A stretch of 64,000 nt of DNA from JAQUOA01 sp037443785. Lineage in GTDB: Bacteria > Bacteroidota > Ignavibacteria > UBA10030 > UBA8401. The notes under the pieces were generated by a model. It saw only the letters and a program-made list of their open reading frames with translations. It was not told the origin of the DNA and made no database searches. The DNA is taken from the NCBI GenBank assembly GCA_037443785.1, contig JBBINR010000016.1, positions 1-64,000 of the forward strand. The letters are read 5' to 3'. This document shows, piece by piece, positions 43,361-51,908 of the stretch; position 1 is the stretch's first letter, and every line of letters begins with the position of its first letter. Both the position numbers and the translations under genes were made by a program.

Positions 43361-43966
43361 ATGAAAATAAGATTCAACGGAGAGTTCATTTTGTCTTCAA
43401 AATTCAAAAAATTCTATACCCCCATCCGTGATTTTGTCCTCAAGTATCCTGCAATTCTTGCATCCTATTTCATTTACGGCTACTACTTTATTTCGACGAT
43501 GGATTTTTATATTCGTTTTAAGAATCGTCATTTTGGTGCGACAGATGCGCTGAAGCATTTTGATACACTGCTGTGGATGTGGATACTTGCCTATGCTTTA
43601 GTGAAAGTAATTGAGCTAAGAGAAAAACTGCATCAAAAAGAAAAAGAGATGCTTGAGAAGATGCATGATATTGAATTAAAAGAAACACAGATTCAAACAC
43701 TGCACGAAGTTATCATGACATTGAAGCACGAAATCAATAATCCTCTTGCAATTATTTTAGGATATCTCCGGCTGCTTCGAAAGCAAGTCAGTGATCCCGA
43801 GGCAACAAAAAAGATCGACGAAATAGAAAACGCATCGCAGCGAATCAACCATGCCTTAAAAGAATTTTCTGCCGCACAAGTATACGAAGTAACAGAATCT
43901 CCCGTTGGTAATCTGGTCGAATTATCTCCCTTCAAGACGAATAAAAAAGATAATGACAAATCATGA
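43361..43966 (+). CDS. Membrane protein with histidine-kinase dimerisation domain but no ATPase domain
   Basis: About 201 residues from ATG 43361. Two hydrophobic helices (about 30-52 and 70-90) are followed by a coiled coil (REKLHQKEKEMLEKMHD) and a HisKA H-box, LKHEINNPLAIILGYLRLL, with His123. The HATPase_c domain that should follow is absent; the protein ends about 80 residues after the histidine. It could be a phosphotransfer or dimerising partner of another kinase, or a truncated sensor. It overlaps the tadA start by 14 bases. Confidence 0.7.
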   Translation: MKIRFNGEFILSSKFKKFYTPIRDFVLKYPAILASYFIYGYYFISTMDFYIRFKNRHFGATDALKHFDTLLWMWILAYALVKVIELREKLHQKEKEMLEKMHDIELKETQIQTLHEVIMTLKHEINNPLAIILGYLRLLRKQVSDPEATKKIDEIENASQRINHALKEFSAAQVYEVTESPVGNLVELSPFKTNKKDNDKS

Positions 43967-44417
43967 ACTGTGGATGAAGCATGCGTTAAAGCTTGCTGTT
44001 CGTGCATTTGATGAAGATGAAGTTCCCGTTGGGGCGGTTGTTGTTCATAAGAATTCCGTTATTGCAAAAGGCTACAATCAGGTCGAGCGAATGAAGGATC
44101 CGACGGCACATGCCGAAATGATTGCGTTGACTGCCGCCGCTTCTCATATCGAAAGTAAATTTCTTAAAGAGTGTATTTTATACGTTACGATGGAACCGTG
44201 CCCGATGTGTGCCGGGGCTATCGTCCTATCGCGAATCCCGACGATTGTGTTCGGCTGTTATGATCCCAAAATGGGGGCGTGTGGAAGTGTTGTCAATATA
44301 ACGGAAAACAAAAAACTAAATCACTCTGTGCATGTAGTCGGAGGTGTACTGGATATGGAATGCGGAAGTTTGATTAAAGATTTTTTCGCGAAGAAACGAA
44401 AAAAGAAATTGCAGTGA
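43953..44417 (+). CDS. tadA: tRNA-specific adenosine deaminase TadA
   Basis: 154 residues from ATG 43953. The zinc deaminase signature is complete: HAEMIA with the catalytic Glu and the Zn His, then PCPMCAGAI with two Zn cysteines. TadA converts A34 of tRNA-Arg(ACG) to inosine so that it reads CGU, CGC and CGA; a tRNA with that anticodon is encoded at 13007-13080. The longer frame from 43905 lacks family similarity at its N-terminus. Guanine deaminase is a related alternative but the spacing and motif fit TadA better. Confidence 0.92.
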   Translation: MTNHELWMKHALKLAVRAFDEDEVPVGAVVVHKNSVIAKGYNQVERMKDPTAHAEMIALTAAASHIESKFLKECILYVTMEPCPMCAGAIVLSRIPTIVFGCYDPKMGACGSVVNITENKKLNHSVHVVGGVLDMECGSLIKDFFAKKRKKKLQ

Positions 44418-44449
44418 AACGCCGCTGCTATGTGTATCTCCGCTGCAAA

Positions 44450-45535
44450 TTACGAAGCGTTTCCTTCTTGTAATTTTTCTGCCCTGTCTGCCAACCGTAA
44501 TTGTTCAAGCAATTCATCAATGCCGCCGTCGATAATTTGATCCAAGTTATATAATGTCAACCCAATGCGATGGTCAGTGACGCGGTTCTGGGGAAAATTG
44601 TACGTTCGAATTTTATCGCTTCGATCACCGCTGCCCACCATCGATTTTCGCGCTGCTGCCTGCGCCGATACCTGTTCGTTCAGTTTTATCTCATATAATT
44701 TTGAACGCAGCATTTTCATTGCACGTTCACGATTCTGCAGCTGCGACCGTTCCTGCTGGCACGCAACAACGATACCGGTCGGTTTGTGTGTGATACGCAC
44801 CGCAGTTTCTACCTTGTTAACGTTCTGTCCGCCCTTGCCGCCGGATCGATATGTATCAATCTCAAGATCGGCAGGATTAATCTGCACTTCTTCTACATCG
44901 TCAACTTGCGGGAGAACGGCGACTGTTGCCGCGGATGTATGGACGCGCCCTTGTGCTTCTGTTTCGGGAACGCGTTGAACGCGATGTCCGCCGCTTTCGA
45001 ATTTCAACGTGCCGTAGACATCATCTCCTTCGATGCTGAGCGTTACTTCTTTGAACCCGCCTTTATCGGTTTCATTCCAATCGAGTGTGTCAACTTTCCA
45101 TTTTCGTTTTTCACAGTATCGCACGTACATTCGATAAAGATCGGAAGCAAATAGCGCGGCTTCTTCGCCGCCGGTTCCGCCGCGAATTTCTATGATGACA
45201 TTCTTATTGTCGTTGGGATCTTTCGGAAGAAGGAGTTCTTTCATTTCTTCTTCAAGTTTTTCCAGCTGTGGTTTTAATTCTTCAATTTCCGCCAGGGCAA
45301 GTTCTTTTAACTCCGCATCACCGCCTGCTTCCAATACGGTTTTGCTTCCTTCGAGATCATTATACACTTTCAAATACTCATTGGCTTTTTTGACGATCGG
45401 CTCGAGATCGCGGAATTCTTTCCCAAGTTCTCGGCTTCGCGGCTGATTGGAAATGACGGAAGGATCCGAGAGAAGTTCATTCACTTCGTCGTACCGCCGC
45501 TTTACGTTCAATAATTTTTCAACAAACTGACTCAT
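44450..45535 (-). CDS. prfA: Peptide chain release factor 1
   Basis: 361 residues. An N-terminal helical domain and PCRF region (RGGTGGEEAALFASDLYRMY) precede the catalytic GGQ loop (SGGKGGQNVNK, about residues 230-240) that triggers peptide release. The end RTYNFPQNRVTDHRIGLTLY and QIIDGGIDELLEQL is characteristic of RF1, not RF2. RF1 reads UAA and UAG. It lies downstream of the DUF1385 gene with a 36-base gap and converges with tadA. Confidence 0.96.
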   Translation of the reverse strand: MSQFVEKLLNVKRRYDEVNELLSDPSVISNQPRSRELGKEFRDLEPIVKKANEYLKVYNDLEGSKTVLEAGGDAELKELALAEIEELKPQLEKLEEEMKELLLPKDPNDNKNVIIEIRGGTGGEEAALFASDLYRMYVRYCEKRKWKVDTLDWNETDKGGFKEVTLSIEGDDVYGTLKFESGGHRVQRVPETEAQGRVHTSAATVAVLPQVDDVEEVQINPADLEIDTYRSGGKGGQNVNKVETAVRITHKPTGIVVACQQERSQLQNRERAMKMLRSKLYEIKLNEQVSAQAAARKSMVGSGDRSDKIRTYNFPQNRVTDHRIGLTLYNLDQIIDGGIDELLEQLRLADRAEKLQEGNAS

Positions 45536-45571
45536 GATATACTGCGTTCAAATTTTTCTACGGCCTAAAGG

Positions 45572-46528
45572 TTAATTGTGTTGTTCATCCATTCGAAGTG
45601 CGGCTTTGATCGCTGCAAGAGAAACTTCCATCATCGATTCGTCGGGTTCTTCCGTCGTAATTTTTTGCAGCCACAAACCCGGCGCAACAAATATTTTTCC
45701 AATAGCACTGTTGCTGTGTTTCGCGGAGTATTTTAAAAACTCGTACGAAATCCCGCCGAGCACGGGAATGAATGGAATATGGGTTGCAAAGCGAATGGGC
45801 AGTGTAATTTTGCTGATAAATAAAAGAAGGATCGTATCCATGATGGCAAAAAGAAAAATTGCAATGAGCATCACTTGCAATACAAAACTTGTTCCGCATC
45901 GGGGATGGAAACGCGTGTATTTAATTGCTTCCGAAGGGACGAGTTGTGCGTTTTGTTCGAATGCAAAAACGGCCTTATGCTCGGCACCGTGATACTGAAA
46001 AAGACGATGAACGTCTTTCATCTTGGAAATTGCAAACAAATAGACGATTAAAATAATAATACGAATAGCGCCTGCCACAAGGTTGAACTCCAGCGGTTTT
46101 TGTGCAACGTCGAAGAATTGCGTCGCGGTGAACAGCGGGAGAAAAAAGAAAATGCCAATTCCTGCAGCGAGGGAAATGATAAGCGTTAATGTCAGCGCAA
46201 GCTTTGTTTGAGCTTTTTTCTCCTTCTTCGGAGTATTGTTTTTTTCTGCTTCGTCCTCCATAGCAATCTCAGCAGAATAGTTGAGTGTGCTAATGCCGAT
46301 ATACATCATTTCAATCAAGCCGATAGCGCCGCGAACGATCGGCGTATTCAATTTTGGATATTTTTCGATAACCGATGTGAACGGCTGCTTCTTAATAACA
46401 ATGTCGCCATTGGCTCTTCGCACTGCAGTGGCAATCATTCCTTTGGCGCGCATCATCACACCTTCAAGTACAGCCTGTCCGCCGACTTGAATCGGTTGGT
46501 CAGGATTATAACGTTGTTCTTGACTCAT
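45572..46528 (-). CDS. DUF1385 family (YqhQ-like) membrane protein
   Basis: 318 residues. The family signature IQVGGQAVLEGVMMRAKG is at the N-terminus, followed by VRGAIGLIEMMYIGISTLNY, four or five membrane helices, and the conserved YHGAEHKAVFAFE and RFHPRCGTSFVL. The biochemical function of this widespread family is not established. The gene commonly sits just upstream of prfA in many genomes, as here. Confidence 0.9.
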   Translation of the reverse strand: MSQEQRYNPDQPIQVGGQAVLEGVMMRAKGMIATAVRRANGDIVIKKQPFTSVIEKYPKLNTPIVRGAIGLIEMMYIGISTLNYSAEIAMEDEAEKNNTPKKEKKAQTKLALTLTLIISLAAGIGIFFFLPLFTATQFFDVAQKPLEFNLVAGAIRIIILIVYLFAISKMKDVHRLFQYHGAEHKAVFAFEQNAQLVPSEAIKYTRFHPRCGTSFVLQVMLIAIFLFAIMDTILLLFISKITLPIRFATHIPFIPVLGGISYEFLKYSAKHSNSAIGKIFVAPGLWLQKITTEEPDESMMEVSLAAIKAALRMDEQHN

Positions 46529-46551
46529 GGTTTCCCTGGTAAGTATAAAGT

Positions 46552-46583
46552 AAAAACCTGTGAAAAACTCTTCACAGGTTTTT
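46552..46583 (-). terminator. Rho-independent terminator after ggt
   Basis: A perfect 13-bp stem (46552-46564 with 46571-46583; AAAAACCTGTGAA and its complement) with a 6-nt loop lies between the ggt stop and the DUF1385 start. It has A/T runs on both sides and so could work in either direction. Confidence 0.85.
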
Positions 46584-46627
46584 TAGAATGCAATAATATA
46601 CGAAAAGTCGCGTTGAAGCGGAAATAC

Positions 46628-48325
46628 TTAATATCCGGCAGCAAGACCGTAGCCGCGCACATCAGTTGCGCCGTAATACACACCATTTTCTGCATCGATA
46701 ACAATTCCTTCAGCAAGCCCTGATGTGCCGCGTCGCTGTTCAAGATTGTGGCCAAGCGATTTCAATCTTTCAATTGTATCTGCAGATAGTCCGCGTTTCT
46801 CATAGTATGTTACATCGGGAACCCATTGATGATGAATGCGTGGTGCATCGATCGCTTCCTGGATGTTCATTCCAAAATCAATGACATTGCAGATCGCCTG
46901 CATGACCGTGGTGATAATTGTGGTTCCGCCCGGACTGCCAATGACCATAAAAGGTTTTCCATCCTTCACAACGATGGTTGGAGTCATCGAAGAAAGCATC
47001 CGTTTGTTCGGCTGGATTTCGTTTGCAACATTGCCGACCGCACCGAACATGTTTGGGGCGCCGGGCTTTGCACTGAAATCGTCCATTTCATTGTTCAATA
47101 AAAATCCTGCACCGGTAACGGCAACTTTATTCCCAAATCCACCGTTTAATGTTGTTGTCACGCTCACGCAGTTTCCCCATTTATCGACAACGGAATAATG
47201 AGTTGTCTGTTCAGATTCATGAGCCGGGGAATTTCCATGGAAAATATTTTTGCTTTCACTTGCGTGGAGTGTATCGATTGTCGCACGCCGTTGATCGGCA
47301 TATTTTTTTGAGATCAGCCAATCAATGGGAACATTATAAAAAGCAGGATCGCCAAGATGTTCAGCACGATCGGCATAAACGCGGCGCATCGCTTCGATGT
47401 AGCGGTGCAATACCGCAGAAGAATTCTGTCCGTAAATTTTCAGAGTATAACCTTCAAGAATATTCAGCAGTTGAAGGAGGGCAGGGCCTCCGGAACTCGG
47501 TGGAGGCATGGTAATAATTTCGTATCCGCGGTATGTTCCTTTGAGCGGTGTGCGGATTTCGGCCTGATAATTTTCAAGATCTTTTAATGAGATAAGTCCG
47601 CCGCCTTGTTTCATTTCTGCAGCGAGAAATTCGGCCGTTTCTCCTTTATAGAAACCGTCGCGCCCTTTTGCAATTATCCGCTGCAATGTTTTTGCAAGAT
47701 CAGGTTGTTTCCAGAGATCGTCTTCTTTAAACAGTTCCCCATTCGATTTTGTAAAATATTTTTTCGATCCTGAAAATTGATCAAACGATTTTTTTTCTGA
47801 ATTCAATGCTTCGGCAAGCTCGGGAAGAAGGGGAAATCCTTGTGTAGCGAGTTCATAGGCGGGAGTAATTACCGACTTCCGATCCATCGTGCCGTATTTT
47901 TCCAGTCCCAGAAGCATTCCGGCAACCGTTCCCGGGACACCAGCCGCTAAATGTCCGAATACACTTTTCATTTGTTGAAAATTTCCGGCAGAATCTAAGT
48001 ACATATCTCTGGATGCAGCCCCCGGTGCTTTTTCCCTGTAATCAATTGTGTAGCAGCGTCCATCGGCAAACCGGATATTCATAAATCCGCCGCCGCCGAT
48101 ATTTCCTGCAGCGGGATACGTGACTGCCAATGCAAAGCCGACGGCAACAGTTGCGTCGACTGCATTCCCGCCTTGCTTCAAGATTTGTAATCCGGCTTTC
48201 GTTGCCAGGGGATCGGCAGATACCACCATTCCATTTTTTGCTTTGACCGGTTTATGCGAAGCACCGTAACTTCCGGATACGGAAATAAAAAGAATAAAAA
48301 ATAATACTAGGGAATATTTTTTCAT
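46628..48325 (-). CDS. ggt: Gamma-glutamyltransferase
   Basis: 565 residues with a signal peptide (about 1-22, ending GSYGA), so periplasmic or secreted. MVVSADPLATKAGLQILKQG and NAVDATVAVGFALAV open the large subunit. The autocatalytic cleavage site and nucleophile are the Thr of TTHYSVVDKWGN (about residue 374), and IGSPGGTTIITTV lies in the small subunit. The enzyme splits glutathione and other gamma-glutamyl compounds. The gene begins close behind a terminator hairpin with no room for an independent promoter in the gap. Confidence 0.95.
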   Translation of the reverse strand: MKKYSLVLFFILFISVSGSYGASHKPVKAKNGMVVSADPLATKAGLQILKQGGNAVDATVAVGFALAVTYPAAGNIGGGGFMNIRFADGRCYTIDYREKAPGAASRDMYLDSAGNFQQMKSVFGHLAAGVPGTVAGMLLGLEKYGTMDRKSVITPAYELATQGFPLLPELAEALNSEKKSFDQFSGSKKYFTKSNGELFKEDDLWKQPDLAKTLQRIIAKGRDGFYKGETAEFLAAEMKQGGGLISLKDLENYQAEIRTPLKGTYRGYEIITMPPPSSGGPALLQLLNILEGYTLKIYGQNSSAVLHRYIEAMRRVYADRAEHLGDPAFYNVPIDWLISKKYADQRRATIDTLHASESKNIFHGNSPAHESEQTTHYSVVDKWGNCVSVTTTLNGGFGNKVAVTGAGFLLNNEMDDFSAKPGAPNMFGAVGNVANEIQPNKRMLSSMTPTIVVKDGKPFMVIGSPGGTTIITTVMQAICNVIDFGMNIQEAIDAPRIHHQWVPDVTYYEKRGLSADTIERLKSLGHNLEQRRGTSGLAEGIVIDAENGVYYGATDVRGYGLAAGY

Positions 48326-48340
48326 TGCAGTTCTTTTTGG

Positions 48341-48370
48341 AAAAAAACAGCCCCATCGGGAAATGGGGCT
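48341..48370 (-). terminator. Rho-independent terminator between ssb and ggt
   Basis: AGCCCCAT (48349-48356) and ATGGGGCT (48363-48370) form an 8-bp stem with a 6-nt loop. Read on the minus strand a run of T residues (48347-48341) follows, only about 15 bases before the ggt start. Confidence 0.88.
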
Positions 48371-48397
48371 GAGATTGTATTCGATGGAAAATATATT

Positions 48398-48814
48398 TTA
48401 AAAAGGGAGATCGTCGTCTTTTGGTGCACCTGAAGATGCCGGGATAGATTCTTCTGTAGAACTTCCGCCGCCGTTCCGTTGACCGCCGCCATCCAGCATA
48501 ATAAGCTGATCCGCAACAATTTCAGTCACATATCTTTTCACGCCATCTTTTTCGTAATTTCGCGTCTGTAATTTCCCTTCGACGTATACCTTTTTTCCTT
48601 TTTTAAGATATTCACCGACAATTTCAGCCAGCTTTCTCCATGCCACAATATTGTGCCATTCGGTCCGTTCTTGCGCATTGCCGTCTTGATCTTTCCATTG
48701 TTCTGATGTTGCAATTGAAAATGTCGCTACTGCCACGCCGCTTGGCGTATATTTTAATTCGGGGTCTTTTCCAAGGTTACCGATCAGCATGACTTTGTTT
48801 AAACTACGTGACAT
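48398..48814 (-). CDS. ssb: Single-stranded DNA-binding protein
   Basis: 138 residues. The OB fold starts LNKVMLIGNLGKDPELKYTP and includes FSIATSEQWKD, EWHNIVAWRKLAEI and GKKVYVEGKLQTRNYE. A glycine/serine-rich linker leads to the acidic tip DDDLPF that recruits replication and repair proteins. An AGGAGG ribosome site precedes the ATG. Confidence 0.97.
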   Translation of the reverse strand: MSRSLNKVMLIGNLGKDPELKYTPSGVAVATFSIATSEQWKDQDGNAQERTEWHNIVAWRKLAEIVGEYLKKGKKVYVEGKLQTRNYEKDGVKRYVTEIVADQLIMLDGGGQRNGGGSSTEESIPASSGAPKDDDLPF

Positions 48815-48849
48815 AAAAACCTCCTAAGGATATTTGATTTTAGTAGACG

Positions 48850-48878
48850 AACATACAATATTTGCAAAATAGAATCAA
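48850..48878 (-). promoter_or_regulatory. Probable promoter of ssb
   Basis: On the minus strand TTGATT (48878-48873) and TATGTT (48855-48850) are 17 bp apart, upstream of the AGGAGG site. The rest of the gap between ssb and the next gene (48,879-49,107) shows nothing I can support. Confidence 0.45.
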
Positions 48879-49107
48879 GTAAACCGAAACGTAAGAAAAA
48901 TTTAATGCCCTCTGAGAGAAAAATAATGTCTTTTTCTTAGAGTTTTTGATTTTTTCTTTTTACCGTAAATAAACACTTCTTCTATTTCGATGATTGTTGC
49001 AGTATTACAAATGTCAATGTCGCTCATAAGACCGGATTTCAAACAGCTTTTATTTCTCCGATTTTCTTTATATTATCAAGGCAATTCACTGTTGCGGATA
49101 ATGGATT

Positions 49108-50232
49108 ATGACACTGATCGAAGAAGAGATTCCATCGATTCCTAAAGTTCTTTTTGTCGACGATACCGAAGACAATCTTGATCTGTTGGAATTTGCGTTA
49201 AAGAAAAAACAGATCGTAATGTTTCGTGCGACAAGTGGAATGGAATGTCTTGAAAAAGCCGAATCAGAAAAACCGGATATCATTGTTCTTGATATTCAAA
49301 TGCCAATGATGGATGGATTTGAAACATTGCGTCGCCTTCGATTAAACCCGCACACGCAAAAAATCCCCGTAATATTTTTAACGGCCGCTAAAAGTGACCC
49401 TCAGAGCATAGCCAAAGGAATCCTTCTTGGTGCCGACGAATATTTAACGAAACCGATTGAAATAGAAGAGCTCTTGGCAAGAGTTCGTTCTATTTATAGA
49501 GTAGCGTTAATGCAGCGCGAGCTGGAACGGATTAAAAACCAATTTACCGCGATGCTTGTTCATGATCTTCGAAATCCGTTGACCGTAGTCATGGGAAGTA
49601 TTGAGCATCTATTGACGCAGTATGGGGAAGGTTCGACAATTGATAAAGACAGCATCGAAATTTTTGGAAACATTCTTTCATCCTCACGCAGCATGCTTTC
49701 TTTGGTGAACGATTTGCTTGACCTTTCGAAATATTCGGAAGGCCAGATGACCCTCGAAAAGAAAACGCTGACCATTCACGAAGTCGTCGAAGAATCGTTG
49801 CAGCTTATCAATCTGCAATTCAAACAAAAGCATATTGATATCATTTTGGAATTGGCAGAGGACCTGCCCAAGATTGATGCAGATCAGGCCAAGCTCGAGC
49901 AATTGATGAACAATTTGCTTTCCAATGCATTGAAGTTCACCCCTGGTGGCGGAAAAGTGACAATCAGTTGCACCAAAGATCCCGTCGCTCCCGAAAGTAA
50001 AATTAAAGTTTCAGTTTCAGACACAGGAATTGGAATTTCGAAAGAAGAAATGCCAATTATCTTTGACAGTTATCGACAGGCGGCGTCGGCGAAAAAAACA
50101 GGTGCGAAAGGAACGGGACTTGGTCTTGCGATTTGCAAAATGATTGTTCAAGCCCATGGCGGTACGATTGATGTCGTGAGTGAAGTTGACAGAGGCTCGA
50201 CATTCTATTTTACTCTTCCGGTGAAAAAGTAA
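49108..50232 (+). CDS. Receiver domain-histidine kinase hybrid
   Basis: 374 residues, no membrane segment. Residues about 13-130 are a response-regulator receiver with the acidic pair Asp18/Asp19, phospho-acceptor Asp62 (VLDIQMP), Thr92 and Lys115. Then HisKA with His152 in LVHDLRNPLTVVMGS (about 143-210), and HATPase_c with the N, G1 and G2 boxes (MNNLLSNALKF, VSDTGIGI, AKGTGLGLAICK; about 255-374). The order receiver-kinase suggests a cytoplasmic relay that takes a phosphate from a partner or senses an internal signal. No cognate regulator gene is adjacent. Confidence 0.93.
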   Translation: MTLIEEEIPSIPKVLFVDDTEDNLDLLEFALKKKQIVMFRATSGMECLEKAESEKPDIIVLDIQMPMMDGFETLRRLRLNPHTQKIPVIFLTAAKSDPQSIAKGILLGADEYLTKPIEIEELLARVRSIYRVALMQRELERIKNQFTAMLVHDLRNPLTVVMGSIEHLLTQYGEGSTIDKDSIEIFGNILSSSRSMLSLVNDLLDLSKYSEGQMTLEKKTLTIHEVVEESLQLINLQFKQKHIDIILELAEDLPKIDADQAKLEQLMNNLLSNALKFTPGGGKVTISCTKDPVAPESKIKVSVSDTGIGISKEEMPIIFDSYRQAASAKKTGAKGTGLGLAICKMIVQAHGGTIDVVSEVDRGSTFYFTLPVKK

Positions 50233-50368
50233 ATTCAAAGAGTTTCCTTGCTTCAATTTTTTTCTTCGGTTATATTACACCACAATAAACGGCTGATGCT
50301 TAAAATATCTTGTCCCGGTAACGATGGACGATTCAGCTGACCACTAGACTCTAACGACGCGGATCTCA

Positions 50369-51367
50369 ATGCTCAACTACGTTTGGATTGCTCTTATTCT
50401 TATCGGGGTCTTTACTGCGGCAGGAAGAGATGCTAATGACGAAATAGTAAATACGTATCGGAATAACATTCCTCTTACGTCGACACTTGAGATTACAAAA
50501 AAGAATACTTCTCTCCATCCTTCGTTTGAAGGATTTCTTCACATCCCGGCCGCAACGTTTAATCAATTTTACAACATTGCATCCACTCAATCCGACGTTC
50601 GTCAGCCGGTCGTTATTTCGACACTTGCTTCCGGAAAAATAAAAATGGAATTGCCGATTGGAGATCAATCACCGATCTTCTGGCAGGAAATGGCAAGAGC
50701 CGCCGGCGGGAAAGAAAAACTAGAAGCCGACGTTTCGTCATTTTCCATTGATGAAAAAGCATCCACTCAACAGATTATCTTTACGTTAGAAAAAGTTTCA
50801 TTCGTCAAGATAAAAGCGGTCACAAAAGCCGCAATAGAATATGCCGATGTTGCCGTCACAATTTCGTTAGGACTCATCGGTGTGATGGCGCTGTGGCTTG
50901 GAATTATGAAAGTAGGGGAAACAGCCGGCTTGCTGCAGTTGTTGACTAAACTGATGACGCCGATTACAAAACGATTGTTTCCCGATGTTCCGCCTGACCA
51001 CCCTGCGGTTGGTGCGATGATTATGAATATGGCTGCCAACATGCTTGGGTTGAACAATGCTGCGACACCGCTTGGATTAAAAGCAATGGAAGAGTTGAAC
51101 AAAATCAATCCGAAAGCAGGGACTGCGACAAATGCCATGTGCACGTTTCTTGTTATCAATACATCGGGATTAACATTGATTCCGGCGACGGCTATTGCGA
51201 TTCGAGCCGGTTTGGGTTCGGCTGATCCGGGAATTATTATCGGGACTTCGATTTTCGGTGCAGGGTGTGCAACAATTGCAGGTTTGATTTCAGTAAAAAT
51301 TTTGCAGAGGCTTCCGCGGTATAAAAAAGCAATGGAAGTGACGGAAGGCGAGGCGAACAATGGTTGA
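50369..51367 (+). CDS. spmA: SpmA-like nucleoside-recognition (Gate) domain membrane protein
   Basis: 332 residues. A first membrane helix (YVWIALILIGVF) is followed by an inserted soluble segment of about 120 residues, then the Gate/nucleoside-recognition domain (SLGLIGVMALWLGIMKVGE, MIMNMAANMLGLNNAATPLG, IIIGTSIFGAGCATIAGL). SpmA and SpmB are required for spore-core dehydration in Bacillus, but homologues are common in non-sporulating Bacteroidota where the function is unknown. It overlaps spmB by eight bases. Confidence 0.85.
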   Translation: MLNYVWIALILIGVFTAAGRDANDEIVNTYRNNIPLTSTLEITKKNTSLHPSFEGFLHIPAATFNQFYNIASTQSDVRQPVVISTLASGKIKMELPIGDQSPIFWQEMARAAGGKEKLEADVSSFSIDEKASTQQIIFTLEKVSFVKIKAVTKAAIEYADVAVTISLGLIGVMALWLGIMKVGETAGLLQLLTKLMTPITKRLFPDVPPDHPAVGAMIMNMAANMLGLNNAATPLGLKAMEELNKINPKAGTATNAMCTFLVINTSGLTLIPATAIAIRAGLGSADPGIIIGTSIFGAGCATIAGLISVKILQRLPRYKKAMEVTEGEANNG

Positions 51368-51908
51368 GATTTTTCGTTCGGCGGTGAATATTGTTTCGGC
51401 GCTGGCAATCCCATTATTCATTCTTGTTTTTCTTGGATGGGGATTTGCAAAAAAAGTAAAAGTGTACGAAGTATTTGTTGAAGGAGCGAAGGATGGATTT
51501 AATACCGCCGTAAAAATTATTCCCTACCTTGTTGCGATGTTGTTCGGCATCGGAATTTTCCGTGCGAGCGGCGCCATGGATTTTGTTGTTGCGCTTCTGT
51601 CGCCGGCCACAAATCTTATCGGCATGCCAGCAGAAGTTCTTCCGCTCGGCTTGCTTCGCCCTCTTTCCGGCAGCGGATCGATGGGATTGATGACGGAGCT
51701 GATGAAAACGCACGGGCCCGATTCATTCATCGGCGTGCTTGCGTCAACGATGTTCGGCAGCAGTGAAACGACGTTCTATATTTTAGCGGTCTATTTTGGC
51801 TCGGTGGGAATTAAAACCACCCGGCATGCATTGCCCGCCGGATTAATTGCCGACCTTTTTGGCATGCTTGGAGCGGTATTTATTGTAAGAATTTTATTTG
51901 GAGTATGA
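51360..51908 (+). CDS. spmB: SpmB-like nucleoside-recognition domain membrane protein
   Basis: 182 residues, about five membrane helices. The signature FVEGAKDGFNTAVKIIPYLV and PLGLLRPLSGSGSMGLMTEL, then FGSSETTFYILAVYFGSVGI, identify SpmB. It overlaps spmA upstream and, by ATGA, the outer-membrane protein gene downstream, so the three are translated together. No other sporulation genes are visible, so a transport or envelope role is more likely than sporulation. Confidence 0.87.
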   Translation: MVEIFRSAVNIVSALAIPLFILVFLGWGFAKKVKVYEVFVEGAKDGFNTAVKIIPYLVAMLFGIGIFRASGAMDFVVALLSPATNLIGMPAEVLPLGLLRPLSGSGSMGLMTELMKTHGPDSFIGVLASTMFGSSETTFYILAVYFGSVGIKTTRHALPAGLIADLFGMLGAVFIVRILFGV

